Assembly (NCBI GenBank): GCA_038745535.1
Contig: JBCDLI010000008.1
Span: forward strand, 1 to 64,000
From: JBCDLI01 sp038745535
GTDB lineage: Bacteria > Pseudomonadota > Alphaproteobacteria > Rhizobiales > Rhizobiaceae
Direction of reading: 5' to 3'
DNA length: 64,000 nt
The translations under genes were made by a program, and so were the position numbers. Positions 55,971 through 64,000 of this stretch are shown one piece after another. Every line of letters begins with the position of its first letter. The first letter of the stretch is position 1. The notes under the pieces are model-generated. The model was not told the origin of the DNA. It saw only the letters and a program-made list of their open reading frames with translations, and searched no databases.

Positions 55971-56522
55971 ATGATGACAATTTTTAAAAAGTGCATTTTG
56001 CCAACGGTATGCGCCGCGGCGGTGTTTGCCACCTTGTCCAACGCAAATGCTCAAAGCTTTGGAGGGGAGGGGCTTTCCCTAAGTTCCGATGAGCCCGTTC
56101 AGGTGGAGGGCAACAAGCTCGAAATCCGTGAGGAGCAAGGTATCGCTATCTTCGATGGGAATGTGAAGGTCGTCCAAGGCGACACGATTCTGCGAACGGG
56201 AAAGCTCGTCATCCGATATAATACCGACGATGGCTCAAGCTCTATCGGTGCCGGGGAGGCAGACATCGAGCGCTTGGACGTTTCTGGCGGCGTAAACATT
56301 CAGACAGGGGAACAGGTCGCGACTGGCGACAAGGGCTTTTATGACATGGTCCGCGAGGTTTTCGTTCTGACCGGTAAGCGTGTCACGCTGTCGGAAGGTG
56401 GTAACGTCGCAACAGGCTGCAAGTTGACAGTGACGATGTCCAATAGCCGGGCGCGCCTGGAAGGGTGCGGCGGCAAGCAACGTCCTACAATACTTATCCA
56501 GCCGAAATCTGTCCGAAACTAA
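55971..56522 (+). CDS. lptA: LPS export protein LptA (OstA domain)
   Basis: 183 residues from ATG 55971 (a second ATG is the next codon; an upstream in-frame extension lacks a signal). Signal peptide MMTIFKKCILPTVCAAAVFA with cleavage near ANA-QS. OstA repeat region (VEGNKLEIREEQGIAIFDGNV; GKLVIRYN) forms the periplasmic bridge for lipopolysaccharide. 31 bases after lptC. Confidence 0.9.
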   Translation: MMTIFKKCILPTVCAAAVFATLSNANAQSFGGEGLSLSSDEPVQVEGNKLEIREEQGIAIFDGNVKVVQGDTILRTGKLVIRYNTDDGSSSIGAGEADIERLDVSGGVNIQTGEQVATGDKGFYDMVREVFVLTGKRVTLSEGGNVATGCKLTVTMSNSRARLEGCGGKQRPTILIQPKSVRN

Positions 56523-56552
56523 CACCAGAAAGCAGGGGCAGGTGCCGCGACC

Positions 56553-57359
56553 GTGCTGCAAAGACTAAAAGAAAAAGCTGGCAATTTCCGCTTTCGCCGT
56601 AAGGTCAATACCGATGCGCTTTCGGGTCGCGATCTGACCGGAACGCTGATCGCAAAGGGTCTTACCAAGACCTACGGCGGACGTCGCGTGGTCGACGGCG
56701 CGACGATGGCGCTGAAAACCGGCGAGTCGGTTGGGCTTCTCGGCCCAAATGGCGCGGGGAAAACGACAAGTTTTTACATGGTAACGGGCCTTGTGCCCGT
56801 CGATCAGGGTCAAATTCTCCTTGATGGTCGCGATGTGACAAAACTACCGATGTATCAGCGTGCCAGGCTTGGAATTGGCTACTTGCCACAAGAAGCCTCG
56901 ATATTTCGTGGGCTCAGCGTTGAAAAGAACATCATGGCCATCCTCGAAGTGGTGGAAAAAAGCGCAAAAGAGCGGCGAAAGAAGCTTGATGCCCTGCTTG
57001 AAGAATTTTCGATTGCGCATCTTCGCAAAGCGCCTTCCATTTCCCTATCGGGCGGCGAGCGCCGCCGATGTGAAATCGCACGGGCACTCGCGTCCGACCC
57101 TACCTTTATGCTGCTGGATGAACCGTTTGCCGGCGTTGACCCCATCGCGGTCTCCGACATTCAAAATCTCGTCCGCCATCTGACCACGCGCGGCATCGGC
57201 GTTCTGATCACCGACCATAATGTGCGCGAGACGCTGGGTCTGATTGATCGCGCCTATATCATCCACGCCGGTCAAGTGCTGACCCACGGACGGCCAGACC
57301 AAATTATTGAAAACCCCGACGTTCGCCGCTTGTACTTGGGCGAACATTTCCGCATGTAG
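56553..57359 (+). CDS. lptB: LPS export ATPase LptB
   Basis: 268 residues, GTG start. Complete ABC motifs: Walker A GPNGAGKTTSFYM, Q-loop GYLPQEASIF, signature LSGGERRRCEIAR, Walker B FMLLDEPFAGVDP and switch His in ITDHNVRE. The N-terminus carries a 30-residue extension. ATPase of the LptB2FG extractor; its lptF/G partners are elsewhere. 137 bases to rpoN hold no recognisable terminator. Confidence 0.95.
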   Translation: MLQRLKEKAGNFRFRRKVNTDALSGRDLTGTLIAKGLTKTYGGRRVVDGATMALKTGESVGLLGPNGAGKTTSFYMVTGLVPVDQGQILLDGRDVTKLPMYQRARLGIGYLPQEASIFRGLSVEKNIMAILEVVEKSAKERRKKLDALLEEFSIAHLRKAPSISLSGGERRRCEIARALASDPTFMLLDEPFAGVDPIAVSDIQNLVRHLTTRGIGVLITDHNVRETLGLIDRAYIIHAGQVLTHGRPDQIIENPDVRRLYLGEHFRM

Positions 57360-57496
57360 ATTGGCACGCTCGCGAAGAGCGACGAGCGGATCATCATCAG
57401 CCCGTCTTTCAAATTACACCGATTTCTTGCACTTCGTTGCAAACTCTGTCATGCAAATTTCAGGCCAATTGTAAGTTTAGGGTAACGTACGCAGCA

Positions 57497-59038
57497 ATGG
57501 CGCTGAGCACGCGATTAAATCTTCGGCAGTCGCAAAGCCTGACGGTGACGCCGCAGCTCTTGCAGTCCATTAAGCTCTTGCAGCTTACGCATTTGGAACT
57601 TGAGCGATTCATCGCTGACCAAGTTGAACAAAACCCGCTTTTGGAGAACGATCGATCCGATGCAGACGACGAGCTTGATCGCGTAGATCGGTCATCGTCT
57701 ACGGTGTCTGACAGCTCTGGAGAAAGCGCATTAAGCGAACTTACCGCCAATACCGAAGCGACGGGTGAAGCCCTGAGCGATGCCTATGATGCATCAATGG
57801 AGAACGTCTTTACCGAAGATGGAGCCCCGAGACAGGCTGAAAAAAGCGGGCTTGATGCTCAATTCGATAGCCTTCCATTTGGTTCGTCAGAGGCGTCTTC
57901 CGCCGAGATTGACGATTATATCGCGTCGAAAGTGACCCTTCGCGATGAGATTTACCGCCAAATCGGGTTTTTCGATTTCAGCCATATCCAACGTCTCATC
58001 GCGCACGAAATGATCCAGGCGATGGACGAGCGCGGGTATCTGAGTGCCGATCTACTGGAGATTGCTCGCGAACTCGGCGCTGATCTCGATGAGACCGAAG
58101 CGGTTTTGGAAACTCTGCAGGGATGCGAACCAGCTGGCGTTTTCGCGCGTGATTTACGCGAGTGCCTCGTGCTACAGGTCAAGCGCAACAATCGCTTTGA
58201 TCCGGCCATGGAAGCTCTGCTCGCCAATCTGGAACTCTTGGCAAAGCGGGATTTCAAAACCCTTCGTCGTCTGTGTCACGTGAGCGATGGCGATCTGCTG
58301 GACATGTTGGCAGAGGTCAAAGCGCTTGATCCGCATCCCGGTTTTCAGTTCGAAACGTCGGGCACGCTCGCCATTGTTCCCGACGTGCTGGTCACCGAAA
58401 ACACGGACGGCTCTTGGCGCATTGAGTTGAACGCCGAGGCGTTGCCGCGTGTTCTTGTCAATCGAGACTACCACGCGACATTGTTAAAGTCGGTCAAAAA
58501 CGGGCCTGAAAAGACTTTCGTTACCGAAGCCTATGCAAACGCTAATTGGCTCACGCGTTCCCTTGAGCAGCGGGCTGAAACAATCCTGAAGGTCGCGACG
58601 GAAATCGTGAAGCAGCAGGACGGCTTTATGATGGAGGGCATCACCGCGCTGAAACCGATGACGATGCGACAGGTGGCCGACAACATATCTGTCCATGAAT
58701 CCACCGTCAGCCGCGTCGCTTCCAACAAGTACATGATGACGCCGCGGGGTCTTTTTGAGTTGCGTTATTTCTTCACCGTTGCCCTCGGCGCGACGCAAAT
58801 CGGTGCAGACGGCAGTGATAGCCATTCTGCCGAGGCAGTGCGCGCAAAAATCCGCAAACTGATCAATGCCGAAACGACGAAGACCGTGCTTTCCGACGAT
58901 GCGATTGTCTCTCACCTCAAAAAAGACGGTGTCGACATTGCCCGGCGCACGGTAGCCAAATACCGCGAAGGGATGGGCATATCCTCGTCAGTGCAACGCA
59001 GGCGTGAGAAAAAAGCCTTCGCGGTGGCCGCGGGATAA
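57497..59038 (+). CDS. rpoN: RNA polymerase sigma-54 factor
   Basis: 513 residues from ATG 57497 (MALSTRLNLRQSQSLTVTPQ, the region I activator-interaction start; an upstream in-frame start would add 20 residues of no homology). Region I Gln/Leu-rich (LQSIKLLQLTHLELERF), acidic region II (residues about 60-135), core-binding domain and the RpoN box ARRTVAKYREGMGI near the C-terminus. Directs transcription from -24/-12 promoters, nitrogen control. Confidence 0.96.
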   Translation: MALSTRLNLRQSQSLTVTPQLLQSIKLLQLTHLELERFIADQVEQNPLLENDRSDADDELDRVDRSSSTVSDSSGESALSELTANTEATGEALSDAYDASMENVFTEDGAPRQAEKSGLDAQFDSLPFGSSEASSAEIDDYIASKVTLRDEIYRQIGFFDFSHIQRLIAHEMIQAMDERGYLSADLLEIARELGADLDETEAVLETLQGCEPAGVFARDLRECLVLQVKRNNRFDPAMEALLANLELLAKRDFKTLRRLCHVSDGDLLDMLAEVKALDPHPGFQFETSGTLAIVPDVLVTENTDGSWRIELNAEALPRVLVNRDYHATLLKSVKNGPEKTFVTEAYANANWLTRSLEQRAETILKVATEIVKQQDGFMMEGITALKPMTMRQVADNISVHESTVSRVASNKYMMTPRGLFELRYFFTVALGATQIGADGSDSHSAEAVRAKIRKLINAETTKTVLSDDAIVSHLKKDGVDIARRTVAKYREGMGISSSVQRRREKKAFAVAAG

Positions 59039-59177
59039 TTGAGAAATATAACCAATTGACAGGCCGAATTTCGCGCTCCCGCGCGCCTTTCAAGTCAGTC
59101 ACGGTTTGCAAATTGTGCCAATTGCAGCCAAATATGTGCTTGCAAATCATCTGAAAAACAAAAGATCGGGAAAACAG

Positions 59178-59762
59178 ATGGAACTACGGGTCTCCGGAAA
59201 ACACATGGAAATCGGCGATGCATTTCGCACCAAGATCGAAGATCGTCTGGGCGATGCCATGGCCAAATATTTCGACGGTCGTGGCGATGGTCACGTTGTC
59301 GTGGAAAAGGCAGGAAGCCGTTTCACAGCCGACTGCACCATCCATTTGGACAGTGGCGCGGTGCTGCAGGCCACCGGAGAGGCCAATGATCCGCAGGCAA
59401 GTTTTGACGCTGCAGCCGAGCGCATCGAAAAACGCCTGCGCCGATACAAGCGGCGTTTAAAGTCCCATTCTGAGGCGCAACTCGCCAAGCAGGCTGAGCA
59501 TTTTGCATACACCGTTTTGGAAGCGCGGCCTGAGCAGGATGAGGATGATGAAGTGCCTACCGATTATGCTCCGGCAATAGTCGCAGAAACGAAGATGGCG
59601 CTGTCCACTCTGCCTGTTTCTTCAGCAGTCCTGCAGCTAGACCTGCAAGATAACCCCGTGTATGTGTTCCGGAATGTCAAAAGCGGCGAAGTGAACCTGG
59701 TTTACCGACGTGCAGACGGCAACATCGGATGGATTGACCCGAGCAATTTGCAGTCCACCTAA
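59178..59762 (+). CDS. hpf: Ribosome hibernation promoting factor, long form
   Basis: 194 residues from ATG 59178, preceded by a GATCGGG ribosome site. N-terminal ribosome-binding HPF/RaiA domain (ELRVSGKHMEIGDAFRTKIE; FTADCTIHLDSGAVLQATGEA) and C-terminal dimerisation domain of the long form (NPVYVFRNVKSGEVNLVYRR). Causes 100S ribosome formation in stationary phase. Lies between rpoN and ptsN, as in many proteobacteria. Confidence 0.94.
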   Translation: MELRVSGKHMEIGDAFRTKIEDRLGDAMAKYFDGRGDGHVVVEKAGSRFTADCTIHLDSGAVLQATGEANDPQASFDAAAERIEKRLRRYKRRLKSHSEAQLAKQAEHFAYTVLEARPEQDEDDEVPTDYAPAIVAETKMALSTLPVSSAVLQLDLQDNPVYVFRNVKSGEVNLVYRRADGNIGWIDPSNLQST

Positions 59763-59836
59763 GTCGTCTCTGGAAAGCGCAAGACGAAACACACATTGTA
59801 CCCGCCGCGCGCGGCAACCTTTAAAGGGAACCGTTC

Positions 59837-60316
59837 ATGAATCTTGAAGATTTGCTTTGTGCTGACTCGGTACTGATCAACGCGCGCGCAAGCTGTAAAA
59901 AGCAGGTGTTACAGCTTCTTGCTGAAAAGGCTTCGGAAAGCTGCGATATGACCGCGCGTGAAATTTTCGATGTCGTTTTGCAGCGCGAAAAGCTGGGCTC
60001 CACCGGCGTGGGCAAAGGCGTAGCCATACCACACGGCAAGTTTCCGGGCTTGGACAAAATCGTAGGCGTCTTCGCGCAACTGCACGATCCCATTGATTTT
60101 GAAGCCATCGACGATCAGCCGGTTGATCTCGTGTTTCTGCTCATGGCACCAGAACAAGCAGGCGCGGACCACCTTAAAGCGTTGTCCAGCGTTGCGCGTG
60201 TGCTTCGCGATAAGGACCGGCTTGAAGCGCTTCGCGGCGCTCAAAAAGCGTCCGACGTGCACAAAGTACTGTGCCAGCGCCTGACACAGGATGTTCCTGA
60301 GGCCGACGCTGCCTGA
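59837..60316 (+). CDS. ptsN: PTS IIA-like nitrogen regulatory protein
   Basis: 159 residues. EIIA-Ntr fold with phosphoryl His66 in GVAIPHGKFPGLD. Part of the nitrogen phosphotransferase system regulating potassium and carbon/nitrogen metabolism. ATG follows AAAGGGAA. Last gene of the lpt-rpoN run, convergent with the ugpC-like ATPase (4 bases between stops). Confidence 0.95.
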   Translation: MNLEDLLCADSVLINARASCKKQVLQLLAEKASESCDMTAREIFDVVLQREKLGSTGVGKGVAIPHGKFPGLDKIVGVFAQLHDPIDFEAIDDQPVDLVFLLMAPEQAGADHLKALSSVARVLRDKDRLEALRGAQKASDVHKVLCQRLTQDVPEADAA

Positions 60317-60320
60317 GTTT

Positions 60321-61400
60321 TTATCGGATGCGCAGGCTTGATTGCGCGTCAAACAGCATCGCATTGGACGATACGAAACCCGCCCGCATCATCTCGCCGG
60401 GCTTTGGACGCGATCCCGCAGGGATTTGGATTGTGAGCGGTTCTTCGGTATCTGCGCCCGAATAGGCAAAGCTCACGCCGCCTAACTCTTCAACCACGTC
60501 AATGCGTGTTTCAAGCGACGCGTCGCCGTCCGTCGAGAAATGCTCAGGCCGTAAGCCAACCCGGATTTCTTGGCCGGTCTGCAGGCCATCGCCCGCGTTC
60601 ACGCGAATGTCGGCATCGAAATCATTGAGCTTCACCGACGCTTTTCCGTCGTCGAAACCCGACACTTTTGCGTTCAGGAAGTTCATTTTCGGCGAGCCAA
60701 TAAAGCCGGCCACAAACTCATTGTCGGGGTTGTTATAGAGTTCCAGCGGTGACCCGACCTGCTCAACGCGCCCGCTGCGCAGAACCACGATCTTATCGGC
60801 GAGCGTCATCGCCTCCACCTGATCGTGGGTGACGTAGACCATCGTCGCTCCAATGTCGTTGTGCAATTTCGCAATTTCTAGACGCATCTGCACGCGCAAT
60901 TCCGCATCAAGGTTAGAAAGGGGTTCGTCGAACAGGAACACTTTCGGTTCGCGAACAATCGCACGTCCGATCGCAACCCGCTGGCGCTGACCGCCGGAAA
61001 GCGCTTTCGGTTTGCGTTCAAGAAGGTTTTCCAAATGTAAAATCCCGGCGGCCTTTGCCACCCGCTCATCGATGAGCGCGGGATCGTGGCCCGTCATTTT
61101 CAAGCCGAAACCCATATTCTCTTGCACGCTCATATGGGGATAGAGCGCGTAGGATTGGAACACCATCGCGACCCCACGGTCAGCAGCTTCAACCTTGGTG
61201 ACGTCGTTATCACCGATCTGGACGGTGCCTGATGTTGCGTCTTCAAGACCTGCAACCAAGCGGAGAAGAGTGGACTTCCCGCAGCCCGACGGGCCGACAA
61301 ACACGACAAATTCGCCGGCGTTGATATCAAGATCGACACCGTGGATGACATCCACCGTGCCGAACGACTTCTTCAAATTTCTCAAAACAACGTCAGCCAC
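60321..61400 (-). CDS. Sugar ABC transporter ATP-binding protein (UgpC/MalK family)
   Basis: 359 residues. ATPase domain (Walker A GPSGCGKST, Q-loop VFQSYALYPH, signature LSGGQRQRVAIGRA, Walker B FLFDEPLSNLD, switch His THDQVEA) plus the MalK-type C-terminal OB-fold regulatory domain (VGLRPEHFS). Energises carbohydrate uptake. It points away from the binding-protein and permease genes across the iclR gene, but is likely their partner because no other ATPase gene for them is in the window. Confidence 0.92.
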   Translation of the reverse strand: MADVVLRNLKKSFGTVDVIHGVDLDINAGEFVVFVGPSGCGKSTLLRLVAGLEDATSGTVQIGDNDVTKVEAADRGVAMVFQSYALYPHMSVQENMGFGLKMTGHDPALIDERVAKAAGILHLENLLERKPKALSGGQRQRVAIGRAIVREPKVFLFDEPLSNLDAELRVQMRLEIAKLHNDIGATMVYVTHDQVEAMTLADKIVVLRSGRVEQVGSPLELYNNPDNEFVAGFIGSPKMNFLNAKVSGFDDGKASVKLNDFDADIRVNAGDGLQTGQEIRVGLRPEHFSTDGDASLETRIDVVEELGGVSFAYSGADTEEPLTIQIPAGSRPKPGEMMRAGFVSSNAMLFDAQSSLRIR

Positions 61401-61420
61401 TTGTTCCTCCCGTAGCCAAT

Positions 61421-62197
61421 TTAGGGTTTCGGACCCATGCGTATTTTTATGTCATCGACAATCGCGTCTGCGCTTGCCGCTATAAGCTCGCTCCACTGTG
61501 TCAGCTTGCTTGGGGCGACCCGAAAAACCGGTGCCGTAATGGAAATGCCCGCCACCAGGCTGCGGTCGCTGTTGAAAATCGGCGCTGCGATACAGTGAAT
61601 ACCGGCCTCATGTTCCTGATTGTCAAAGGCGATGCCTGTCTGGCGAATCTCATCGAGTTCGGCTTCGAGCGCTTTGCCTGAGATTATCGTGCTGTCGGTA
61701 AAGCGCTGAAACGCGATTCTGTCGATCAGTGGGCTAAGTGTTTGCCGTGGAAGCACAGACAAAGCCGCCTTTCCCACACCGGTGCAGTAGCACGGCGATG
61801 AATGCCCAATCTGTGAGTGCATCCTTACTGACTGAACCGACTCTACCTTGTCGAGATAAAACACTTCTATGCCTCGGAGGACGCCAAGGTGCACGGTTTC
61901 GCCGGTCTCGCGGTGTAATTGATGCAAGTGAGGCTCGGCGACTTCCCGGAACTTGCTACGTTCCCAACTGCGCGAAGCAAGGCTCATCAGTCGCATGCCC
62001 AGCCCGTAGGTCTGGTCCGGTCGCAGCTCGACAAGGCCTTCTTCGATCAGATTGGAGATCTGGCGGTGGAGCGTGCCTTTTGGTTGCTCCACCATTTGCT
62101 CAAGGTCGCGGAAGCGTGGCGGCGTTTGCGCGTCGGCGATCACCTGCACGACGTGCATCGCTTTACCAAGCGTTCCTGTGCCGTCTGTCTGCGCCAT
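61421..62197 (-). CDS. IclR-family transcriptional regulator
   Basis: 258 residues from ATG 62197. N-terminal winged helix-turn-helix (LGKAMHVVQVIADAQTPPRFRDL, with LHRQISNLIEEGLVEL), C-terminal GAF-like ligand domain (GMRLMSLASRSWERSKFREVA; IGHSSPCYCTGVGKAALS). Probable local repressor or activator of the sugar ABC transporter. It is divergent from the binding-protein gene across 110 bases that hold a clean palindrome (62261-62277). Ligand unknown. Confidence 0.9.
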   Translation of the reverse strand: MAQTDGTGTLGKAMHVVQVIADAQTPPRFRDLEQMVEQPKGTLHRQISNLIEEGLVELRPDQTYGLGMRLMSLASRSWERSKFREVAEPHLHQLHRETGETVHLGVLRGIEVFYLDKVESVQSVRMHSQIGHSSPCYCTGVGKAALSVLPRQTLSPLIDRIAFQRFTDSTIISGKALEAELDEIRQTGIAFDNQEHEAGIHCIAAPIFNSDRSLVAGISITAPVFRVAPSKLTQWSELIAASADAIVDDIKIRMGPKP

Positions 62198-62260
62198 TGT
62201 TGATGTTCGCCCTTGACTTTTGTCTAAGACTACCCGCAATATTTCGTTCAGTCAAACAAA

Positions 62261-62277
62261 GTTCCAAATAACGGAAC
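62261..62277. promoter_or_regulatory. Probable IclR-family operator
   Basis: GTTCC-N7-GGAAC palindrome (GTTCCAAATAACGGAAC) in the iclR/binding-protein divergent region, 31-47 bases before the binding-protein ATG. The GTTCC/GGAAC arms suit a dimeric IclR-type protein. A TTGACT (62213-62218) and a CAATAT (62237-62242) with 18 bases between could be a plus-strand promoter, and the palindrome then lies just downstream of it, in a repressor position. Confidence 0.55.
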
Positions 62278-62307
62278 AAGAATGCGTTTTCTGGGAGGTA
62301 CGCAAAT

Positions 62308-63546
62308 ATGGCTCACACTCTACGTACAATTTCTCTTGGGCTCGCGTCAGCGCTTGTCGCATCGGCAGCGTTCGCGAGCGAACTGACAATCACCTTTGAC
62401 GATCTTGATCCCGCATCGAAGGCTGGATTTGAGGCTGCGGTCGAGGCGTTCAAGGCCGAAAACCCTGACATTGAGGTTTCGGTAAATATTAGCGACCGGG
62501 AAGCGCACAAGAACACAATCCGCAATGCGCTACAGACAGATGCGCCGGATGTGATCGCGTGGTACCCGGGCAACCGCATGGCACCATTTGTCGACGCCGG
62601 ATTGTTTGCAGACATTTCCGATCTTTGGGCGTCAGACCCAAACCTTTCGGCAAGTTTCGAAGCGATCAAGCCGACAATGACGCGCGATGGCAAACAGTGG
62701 GGCGTTCCGTACTCCTACTACCAGTGGGGCGTATATTACCGCAAAGATATCTTCGACACGCTGGGTTTGGCAGAGCCAACAACGTTCGATGAGCTTCTGG
62801 CCGCTTGCGATACGATGAAGGAAAACGGTGTGACACCGTTCACCATCGGAACCAAGTTTCTTTGGCCTGCTGCGGGCGTATTCGATTACATAAACCTGCG
62901 CACCAATGGTTATGAGGTGCACAACGCGCTGACCGCGGGTGAAATCAAATACACGGACGACCGTATCCGCGCGACCTTTGCAAACTGGGAAACCAAGCTT
63001 GAGCGTTGTTCGCCTGTCGCAAACCATGCGACGATGAGCTGGCAGGATGCACTTGCGCCATTCGCAAACGGTGATGCTGCCATGTATGTCATGGGCAACT
63101 TTGCTGTGTCGGCAATGAAGGATGCTGGTCTGACCAACGATCAGATTGATTACTTCCAGTTTCCCGAAATCACCGAGGGCACGCCACGCGCCGAAGAAGC
63201 GCCAGCAGATGCGTTCATGATCCCGGCAAACGCGCGAAACATGGAGAATGCGAAGAAATTCCTCGCCTTTATCGCGCAGCCGGAAATTCAGTCCGAGTGG
63301 AATAAGACCATCGGTCAGCTGCCGCCAAATGCAGACGCCGCAATCAACACCGAAGACAAGTTCATCGTTGAAGGCATGCAGACCGTGTCGACGGCATCCG
63401 GCGTCGCTCAATTCTTTGACCGCGACGCACCGGCAGCGATGGCCAAAGCGGGTATGGAAGGGTTCCAGCGCTTCATGCTTGATCCGTCCACGCTCGATGA
63501 GGTGTTGGCCGAACTCGATCGTGTTCAGGCCGAAGTCTACCAGTGA
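62308..63546 (+). CDS. Carbohydrate ABC transporter substrate-binding protein
   Basis: 412 residues, family-1 solute receptor. GGGAGG ribosome site; signal peptide MAHTLRTISLGLASALVASAAFA, cleavage before SEL. Early block DPASKAGFEAAVEAF, then PDVIAWYPGNRMAP and PYSYYQWGVYYRKDIFDTLGL, the typical hinge/ligand-loop region of MalE-like receptors. Delivers a sugar to the permease that follows. Sugar unknown; Trp/Tyr-rich ligand pocket candidates include YYQWG. Confidence 0.92.
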   Translation: MAHTLRTISLGLASALVASAAFASELTITFDDLDPASKAGFEAAVEAFKAENPDIEVSVNISDREAHKNTIRNALQTDAPDVIAWYPGNRMAPFVDAGLFADISDLWASDPNLSASFEAIKPTMTRDGKQWGVPYSYYQWGVYYRKDIFDTLGLAEPTTFDELLAACDTMKENGVTPFTIGTKFLWPAAGVFDYINLRTNGYEVHNALTAGEIKYTDDRIRATFANWETKLERCSPVANHATMSWQDALAPFANGDAAMYVMGNFAVSAMKDAGLTNDQIDYFQFPEITEGTPRAEEAPADAFMIPANARNMENAKKFLAFIAQPEIQSEWNKTIGQLPPNADAAINTEDKFIVEGMQTVSTASGVAQFFDRDAPAAMAKAGMEGFQRFMLDPSTLDEVLAELDRVQAEVYQ

Positions 63547-63561
63547 TTGGCTGACATAGGT

Positions 63562-63584
63562 CGCCGAGCTTCTCTGGCTCGGCG
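63562..63584 (+). promoter_or_regulatory. Perfect hairpin between binding-protein and permease genes
   Basis: CGCCGAGC (63562-63569) and GCTCGGCG (63577-63584) give an 8-bp GC-rich stem with a 7-base loop, 16 bases after the binding-protein stop. A short T4 run is 7 bases farther on. Likely an mRNA-stabilising or attenuating hairpin, which lets the receptor be made in excess over the permease, as in other sugar ABC operons. Confidence 0.6.
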
Positions 63585-63656
63585 GTCCGCTTTTCCGCTC
63601 GTACTCGCCCTCGAGGGGCGGGTCGTCTTTTCCGCAGAAAGATCACGGTGCACGCC

Positions 63657-64000
63657 ATGTCCGCGATTGACGCGCCTTCGGTCCTCGAGACCAGCCAGAT
63701 TTCCCGAAAATACGATACCGACGCTACGCGGGTAGCGGCGGCAGGGATTGGCCTGATCGCAAGCGCCGCGCTTCTGTTTTTCTTCGTCGATCCGGGCATT
63801 GTCCAAGACCTATTCGGTTATGAACAGCGGCGCGATGCGCGGGTGCCTACCTTTGTTATTCGCGTGGTTTTGCTGACCATTTTTGTGGTCTCGGCCTTCA
63901 TGCTCGCGACGTCCACGTCTTATTACAAGCGCAACAGAGTAAAGGTGGCGCCATGGCTCTTCGTGTCCGTTGGCCTCGCGTTCTTCGCGATTTACGTCAT
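63657..64000 (+). CDS. Probable sugar ABC transporter permease, 5' part (runs off window)
   Basis: ATG 63657 (in-frame GTG three codons earlier). At least 114 residues with no stop before the window end. Short charged N-terminus, then three hydrophobic segments (GIGLIASAALLFFFV; VIRVVLLTIFVVSAFMLA; LFVSVGLAFFAIYV). Follows the receptor gene by 110 bases and after a hairpin. The permease identity is inferred from position and membrane pattern; the visible part lacks the EAA loop, which would come later. Confidence 0.65.
   Translation, partial: MSAIDAPSVLETSQISRKYDTDATRVAAAGIGLIASAALLFFFVDPGIVQDLFGYEQRRDARVPTFVIRVVLLTIFVVSAFMLATSTSYYKRNRVKVAPWLFVSVGLAFFAIYV

Noticed and set aside
57360..57496. 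Possible -24/-12 (sigma-54) promoter in front of rpoN
   Set aside because: TTGCACTTCGTTGC is near the pattern, but the GG is missing and the spacing is one base short.

Overview
The window looks like chromosomal DNA of an alphaproteobacterium of the Hyphomicrobiales (Rhizobiales) type. The evidence is gene content and order: lptC-lptA-lptB-rpoN-hpf-ptsN, mutS-glnD-murJ-trpS, a RegB/RegA (ActS/ActR) pair next to hrpB and mmcB, an OlsB ornithine-lipid acyltransferase, a malic enzyme fused to a phosphotransacetylase-like domain, and an Omp19/Inh-type lipoprotein. GC is moderately high by eye and coding density is very high. No genus can be named from sequence alone. I saw no rRNA, tRNA, CRISPR array, prophage, transposase or plasmid gene, and no non-coding stretch much over 230 bases.

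Layout. 1-5 kb: the 3' half of thymidine phosphorylase, an Inh-domain lipoprotein, a SARP-like regulator, a 4HBT thioesterase and an aldo/keto reductase. 5-13 kb: cytochrome P450, malate synthase G, an orphan TRAP binding protein, a VOC/SDR pair, a Sel1 protein and a di-haem peroxidase. 13-18.5 kb: Gfo/Idh/MocA dehydrogenase plus PfkB kinase, then GST, queG, a sugar-nucleotide-epimerase-like gene interrupted by an in-frame TAG, and rlpA. 18.5-25.6 kb: a large L,D-transpeptidase, polA, a mosaic palindromic repeat, and a locus of near-identical 126-bp repeats encoding TPR units behind a membrane/coiled-coil segment. 25.8-35 kb: a YnjBCD-like ABC importer, hrpB, regBA, mmcB and a small L,D-transpeptidase. 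35-49.7 kb: nfu, uspA, trpS, murJ, glnD and mutS on the minus strand, maeB on plus, then olsB and a hybrid kinase. 49.7-55 kb: acuI/yhdH, lspA, two RNA methyltransferases, a 31-residue membrane microprotein, lapA, ihfB and sppA. 55-60.3 kb: the LPS-transport/sigma-54/PTS-Ntr block. 60.3-64 kb: a carbohydrate ABC transporter (ATPase and IclR regulator on minus, binding protein and truncated permease on plus).

How the genes work together. Most of the window is housekeeping: envelope building (lptABC, murJ, lspA, sppA, L,D-transpeptidases, rlpA), DNA maintenance (polA, mutS, mmcB, ihfB), nitrogen/carbon signalling (glnD, ptsN, rpoN) and redox control (regBA). Accessory functions are small catabolic cassettes. 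The most unusual locus is the TPR/membrane pair at 23.7-25.6 kb. Its two open frames lie in the same reading frame and are separated by a single TGA, so it may be one recently interrupted gene. A second in-frame nonsense codon lies in the epimerase gene at 17.58 kb. I did not find a convincing complete novel multi-gene system; the TPR locus is the best candidate for follow-up.
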